In this document: positions 5,418 to 8,381 of the stretch, in pieces
Position numbering within the stretch: position 1 is the first letter of the stretch
Layout of the letters: each line of letters starts with the position of its first letter
NCBI GenBank assembly: GCA_022562655.1
Contig: JADFOU010000020.1
Span: 5,489-13,869, forward strand
Direction: 5' to 3'
Source of the DNA: a candidate division TA06 bacterium
GTDB taxonomy: Bacteria; Hydrothermota; DG-26; E44-bin18; JADFOU01
Length of the DNA stretch: 8,381 nucleotides
The notes under the pieces: model-generated
What the model saw: only the letters and a program-made list of their open reading frames with translations
Told to the model about the DNA's origin: nothing
Databases searched by the model: none
Position numbers and translations under genes: made by a program

Positions 5418-5525
5418 GATTCTCGGCCCCAAGAGAGTCGCCTGCTTTGGTACTCAGAATCGAACGGAACTCTAAATTGACAAAGCCCCAGCCGTCTGGA
5501 AGGTGAACCCAGTGGCTGGGGTACC
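5418..5525 (+). promoter_or_regulatory. Structured leader upstream of the Rieske-domain gene
   Basis: Two hairpins can be drawn. GATTCTC (5418-5424) pairs with GAGAGTC (5433-5439) with one G-U. CCCCAGCC (5486-5493) pairs with GGCTGGGG (5514-5521), with an inner CTGG (5496-5499)/CCAG (5509-5512) extension; GGTA (5449-5452) and TACC (5522-5525) could close it as an outer stem. A TTGACA at 5477-5482 has no good -10 at the right distance. The main stem ends 12 nt before the start codon. No known riboswitch consensus was recognised. Confidence 0.45.
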
Positions 5526-5537
5526 TAAGAACCTCTC

Positions 5538-7316
5538 ATGGCGATAACTGCACTTGAAAAATTTGTTGAAGCCGCCTCCCTGGAAGAACTCAAGGCAAAG
5601 GGGACTCTCAGGGTGACCGTGGAAGGGCGTGTAATCGTCCTTTTTTATCATGGTGAGCAGGTCTTTGCTGTGGACAACCGCTGTCCCCACATGGGTTTTC
5701 CCTTACAACGAGGAACTGTTGAAGATGGGATCCTCACCTGCCACTGGCATCATGCCCGATTCGACTTGGAGACCGGTGGAACCTTTGACCCCTGGGCGGA
5801 TGATGTAACCACTTATCCGGTCGAGATCTTAGAAGGGAACATCTTCCTCAATCCAAATCTACCCAAAGAAGACCCCCTCCCTCGCGGGAGGAAACGCCTC
5901 CGAATTGGGCTGGAACAAAACCTTCCTTTGGTCACGGCCAAGGCAGTCCTCGGTCTCTCGAATTCGGGGGCAGATTACCGAGAACCCCTGAAGGTTGGAG
6001 CATCTTTCGGAGCGGTCTACCGGCAACAGGGATGGGGGCGGGGCCTCACCATCCTCACAGCCATGGCGAATCTCCTCCCGAAACTCCACCCGAATGACCG
6101 ACCCTTAGCCCTCTTTCATGGACTTGTCCATACTGCAAGGGATTGTGTGGACGAACCTCCTCGATTTCGTCTCGATCCCCTTCCAAACCGTCTCAGGCGG
6201 GCTGACCCGAAAACCCTCAAAAGATGGTTTCGGCGTTTCATCGAAGTTCGGGATCCAGAGGGAGCGGAACGATGCCTCCTCACCTCACTCACGAACGGTG
6301 CCAACTCACAGGATGTGTCGGACATGCTTCTCGCCGCTGCGACAGACCATTTCTTCTTAAATGGAGGCCATACCCTTGACTTTATCAACAAAGGTTTTGA
6401 GCTCTTGGATCACATCGGCTGGGAGCATGCCAAGACCATCCTTCCGAGCCTTGTAGGACAACTTGCGAGTGCAGAAAGAGCAGAGGAGACCTCTTCCTGG
6501 CGAAATCCTGTGGATCTCGTCGAAATTTTAGAGAAAGTCTTCGACCGACTTCCTGAAACAATCGCTGAAAGAAGTGAAACGCCCCAGGCGGATTCTTCAC
6601 CCTGGAAGGAGAACAATATCTATCCGAAGGTTTTCATTACAACCCTTCTCGGAGAGAGCCCCAAGACGATTGTGGGTGCCCTGGAGAGTGCTCTGCGGGA
6701 AGGCATTTCAGGAGAACAACTGGCTGGGGCGGTCACGTATGCGTCAGCCCTTCGGATTCTCCAATTTGGAACGAGCAATGAGTTCTTTGATTGGGATACT
6801 GTCCTCCATACCTTCACCTACAATCATGCTGTTCACAAAGCGATGCAGAGAGCCCCTTCCATAGAGTTAATCCGTGCAGTCTTTCACGGTTCCATGAGGG
6901 TTTATTTGGACAGATTTCTCAATGTCCCTCCAGCTCATCCACCCGAATCAACTCATGGAGACATAGATCCAATGGAAATCCTGATAGCCCTCCTCCAGAC
7001 CTTCGATCAGGAGAAACAGGTGGATGAGGCAAGCAAGCTCACGTACCAATATCTGAGAGGAGGAGGTGATCCTGAACCCCTCCTGGCAACCCTGGGCCAT
7101 AGTCTTTTACAAGAAGATGCAGACTTTCACACAATCCAGGCATTGGAAGCAGGGTTTGAGGAGTTTGGATTGTTAGGAAATGGTGAAGAAGGACGGAAAG
7201 TCCTTATCGCTGTAACTCGATATTTAGCAGCCCACACCCCCACCCATCGGGCCCTTCCCCAAACCTTTTCGATCGCCCGCCGCCTCCATCGGGGTGATAA
7301 TCTCTTTGAGGAGTAG
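5538..7316 (+). CDS. Rieske [2Fe-2S] domain fused to a long alpha-helical, His-rich repeat region; function unknown
   Basis: 592 residues. The N-terminal ~105 residues are a Rieske domain, with cluster ligands C49-P-H51 and C68-H-W-H71 (CPHMGF, then CHWHHARF, 16 residues between), as in small Rieske ferredoxins and oxygenase components. The remaining ~480 residues look largely helical and soluble. By eye they hold about four related units, near 143-204, 253-312, 388-457 and 508-568, each with a Gly-containing entry, a helix ending in A-rich sequence and a later LL-x-x-L/LA helix. His residues are frequent: H194 and H198 in FHGLVH, H271/H278, H424/H430/H433, H450. This could be metal or cofactor binding, but no catalytic family was recognised, and it is not a ring-hydroxylating oxygenase alpha subunit. 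No signal peptide or membrane segment is seen. TAA at 5526-5528 blocks an upstream start; the ATG lacks a Shine-Dalgarno. A DCC-family gene follows 84 bp later. Confidence 0.85.
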   Translation: MAITALEKFVEAASLEELKAKGTLRVTVEGRVIVLFYHGEQVFAVDNRCPHMGFPLQRGTVEDGILTCHWHHARFDLETGGTFDPWADDVTTYPVEILEGNIFLNPNLPKEDPLPRGRKRLRIGLEQNLPLVTAKAVLGLSNSGADYREPLKVGASFGAVYRQQGWGRGLTILTAMANLLPKLHPNDRPLALFHGLVHTARDCVDEPPRFRLDPLPNRLRRADPKTLKRWFRRFIEVRDPEGAERCLLTSLTNGANSQDVSDMLLAAATDHFFLNGGHTLDFINKGFELLDHIGWEHAKTILPSLVGQLASAERAEETSSWRNPVDLVEILEKVFDRLPETIAERSETPQADSSPWKENNIYPKVFITTLLGESPKTIVGALESALREGISGEQLAGAVTYASALRILQFGTSNEFFDWDTVLHTFTYNHAVHKAMQRAPSIELIRAVFHGSMRVYLDRFLNVPPAHPPESTHGDIDPMEILIALLQTFDQEKQVDEASKLTYQYLRGGGDPEPLLATLGHSLLQEDADFHTIQALEAGFEEFGLLGNGEEGRKVLIAVTRYLAAHTPTHRALPQTFSIARRLHRGDNLFEE

Positions 7317-7351
7317 GCCGAATTCAATACAAAATAACACTCAGCAGTAAC

Positions 7352-7386
7352 AAATTGAAAATTGCTAATTTTGAAATGCTAATGAT
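7352..7386 (+). repeat. Degenerate heptamer repeat between the Rieske and DCC genes
   Basis: A-T-rich 7-bp units AAATTGA, AAATTGC, TAATTTT, GAAATGC, TAATGAT occupy much of the 84-bp spacer. Similarity between units is low, so this is a weaker example of the short-period repeats seen in other spacers. Confidence 0.4.
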
Positions 7387-7400
7387 TCATCGGGTCCTCT

Positions 7401-7757
7401 ATGAAGAAACGTCCTTTCTACCTCATCTATGATGGCGACTGCACACTCTGCGAAAATTTCAAAAATGCTGTGAAAGGGCTGGATCTCAATTCTCGGATCC
7501 ATCCGATTTCCTCCCAGGACCCCTTAGCGAAAAAACTCCTCTCCCACATGGATCAAGAGACCCGCATGGGAAGCGTCCATCTGGTTCTTCCCAACGGAGT
7601 GGTGAAGAGCGGCGACCAGGCAGTGCCCCAGATCCTCCAACTTCTCCCCTGGGTCAGTCCTTTGGGCTGGCTTTTGGAACACCTTCCCGGCTCCCGCAGG
7701 ATCAATCCACTCCTTTACCACATTCTCTCCTCCCAGCGCGGGAATTTTGAACCCTGA
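7401..7757 (+). CDS. DCC-family (DUF393) thiol-disulfide oxidoreductase-like protein
   Basis: 118 residues, normal for the family. The defining motif is YDGDCTLC near the N-terminus (residues 10-17), with Cys14 and Cys17 as a CxxC pair after the DxD. Further family marks are a polar middle, SVHLVLPNG with a following GDQAV (the usual 'G..A' segment), then a hydrophobic WLLEHLPGSRRINPLLYHILS tail region. Family members have a predicted thioredoxin-like fold and assumed redox function; substrates are largely unknown. No signal peptide, so cytosolic. The ATG at 7401 is chosen because the conserved FYLIYDGDC begins five residues later; there is no clear Shine-Dalgarno. Position downstream of the Rieske gene on the same strand suggests an electron-transfer or redox link. 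Confidence 0.9.
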   Translation: MKKRPFYLIYDGDCTLCENFKNAVKGLDLNSRIHPISSQDPLAKKLLSHMDQETRMGSVHLVLPNGVVKSGDQAVPQILQLLPWVSPLGWLLEHLPGSRRINPLLYHILSSQRGNFEP

Positions 7758-7809
7758 GGCACAATTAAAATTCTCTTCTGAAACCCCTCAAATCCCTCCT
7801 ATTTTACCC

Positions 7810-7837
7810 TTGACATCCCCCCCTTTCCCAGTATAAT
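7810..7837 (+). promoter_or_regulatory. Near-consensus sigma70 promoter
   Basis: TTGACA (7810-7815), a 16-nt spacer, and TATAAT (7832-7837): both hexamers are exact consensus. The spacer contains a run of seven C (7817-7823). The predicted start at about 7844 gives a leader of roughly 15 nt before the ATG at 7859. This is the best promoter in the window. Confidence 0.88.
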
Positions 7838-7858
7838 GAGCAAAATCAAATTACAGGT

Positions 7859-8381
7859 ATGCATTTAAATTACGACAGGTATAAAATAGCAGGAAGCAGC
7901 CCAAATCTGTTCGCTGCACGATGCAGGCTAATCCCTGTTCCAATCTTGATTCTCCTACTGGGGGGGGTGGCTTTGGGGTCTCTTCCCCCTGCCGAGCCCC
8001 AATCCCCTGCCCGAATCGGACTCACCCGATCCTCAGCCATGGAGGAGGATTCGGATCTCCTATTCAGTTCGGGTGCCCAAGGCGACGAGAGTTCAAAGGG
8101 TAAGATTCAAAGTTTAAGGGTGGAAGAACAACCTTCAATTCTGATACGCAAAAACTCTTTGGATCGGCAGATCGAGCGGAATCAATCCGATCCAATCGCT
8201 AAATCCGCTGTCCGGATCAAACCTTTTCGCCTGGGGATTCTGGGGACAGCGACAGCAGGAACGGGTTTTATGTTGAAGGACTATTACGACCGGATCTGGT
8301 GGGAGGGACAACCCCAGAAGTTCCATTTCAATAACGACTTCGGCGCCCTCCGCCTAACGGATAAACTCGGCCATGCCTACG
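7859..8381 (+). CDS. DUF2279-like putative envelope protein, 3'-truncated by window edge
   Basis: The frame is open from ATG 7859 to the window end (174 codons visible). The N-terminus has a basic stretch (FAARCR) followed by a hydrophobic core, IPVPILILLLGGVALGS, then PPAEP, which reads as a signal peptide or anchor with a rather long n-region. Residues ~45-120 are low-complexity and polar. From about 125 a second hydrophobic segment (LGILGTATAGTGFML) precedes YYDRIWWEG, KFHFNNDFG and DKLGHAY; FHF-xx-D and DK-GHA are what I recall of DUF2279 proteins, predicted envelope proteins of unknown function. The start is supported by the strong promoter 22 bp upstream; AGG is the only Shine-Dalgarno-like element and is very close to the ATG. 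A G8 tract lies in the signal-peptide codons. Confidence 0.75.
   Translation, partial: MHLNYDRYKIAGSSPNLFAARCRLIPVPILILLLGGVALGSLPPAEPQSPARIGLTRSSAMEEDSDLLFSSGAQGDESSKGKIQSLRVEEQPSILIRKNSLDRQIERNQSDPIAKSAVRIKPFRLGILGTATAGTGFMLKDYYDRIWWEGQPQKFHFNNDFGALRLTDKLGHAY
7960..7967 (+). repeat. Homopolymeric G8 tract in signal-peptide coding sequence
   Basis: Eight consecutive G within codons CTG GGG GGG GTG of the DUF2279-like gene. A gain or loss of one G would shift the frame about 36 codons from the start and remove all of the mature protein. Confidence 0.8.

Noticed and set aside
5477..5505. TTGACA at 5477 as a promoter of the Rieske-fusion gene
   Set aside because: No -10-like hexamer occurs 16-18 nt downstream, and the sequence there forms the hairpin instead.
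5486..5521. Hairpin with loop GGAAGGTGA considered as an SRP RNA apical domain
   Set aside because: Only GGAAGG is shared; the asymmetric internal loops and the AGCAGCC partner strand of SRP RNA are absent.
7921..8103. 60-codon + strand open frame near the right end
   Set aside because: It is a shadow of the DUF2279-like gene in another frame. Its Gly/Pro-rich translation is generated by the G8 tract and C-rich DNA, whereas the frame from 7859 gives a signal peptide and recognisable motifs.

Overview
This window looks like an accessory-poor chromosomal stretch from an uncultured bacterium, most likely of the FCB / candidate-phylum type (WOR-3, TA06, KSB1, Latescibacteria-like). This is inferred from the secreted protein at 3291-5318: a modular beta-rich exoprotein ending in a 'HQNIPNPF...GVYFLRL' C-terminal module typical of those lineages. 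No marker gene settles the taxonomy. All genes are on the + strand, and both end genes run off the window.

Layout: (1) 1-734, 3' part of lgt, prolipoprotein diacylglyceryl transferase. (2) 784-1560, a comF-family phosphoribosyltransferase, probably co-transcribed with lgt, followed by an intrinsic terminator. (3) 1561-1959, a gene-free gap holding a promoter, a complete-looking 250-bp non-coding insertion element (terminal inverted repeats, 6-bp target duplication, no transposase) and octamer repeats. (4) 1960-2967, gap, type I glyceraldehyde-3-phosphate dehydrogenase, starting at TTG. (5) 2975-3103, heptamer repeat arrays, one of them a 70-bp array that switches strand in its middle. (6) 3115-3190, tRNA-Gly(CCC). 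(7) 3291-5318, the large secreted multidomain protein. (8) 5319-5537, a gene-free leader with several inverted repeats. (9) 5538-7316, an N-terminal Rieske [2Fe-2S] domain fused to a long alpha-helical, His-rich, internally repeated region of unknown function. (10) 7401-7757, a DCC-family (DUF393) thiol-disulfide-oxidoreductase-like protein. (11) 7810 to the end, a near-consensus sigma70 promoter and the 5' part of a DUF2279-like envelope protein.

How the parts relate: lgt, the exoprotein and the DUF2279-like protein belong to envelope biology; gap is central glycolysis; the Rieske and DCC genes form a plausible two-gene redox unit whose substrate cannot be read from sequence. The most striking non-gene signals are the 250-bp MITE-like element, which sits almost exactly at the predicted transcription start of gap and so should form most of its 5' UTR, and short-period (7 or 8 bp) degenerate tandem repeats in most short spacers and even inside lgt. 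No CRISPR, defence island, integrase or transposase gene was found. The least described protein candidate is the Rieske-helical-repeat fusion.
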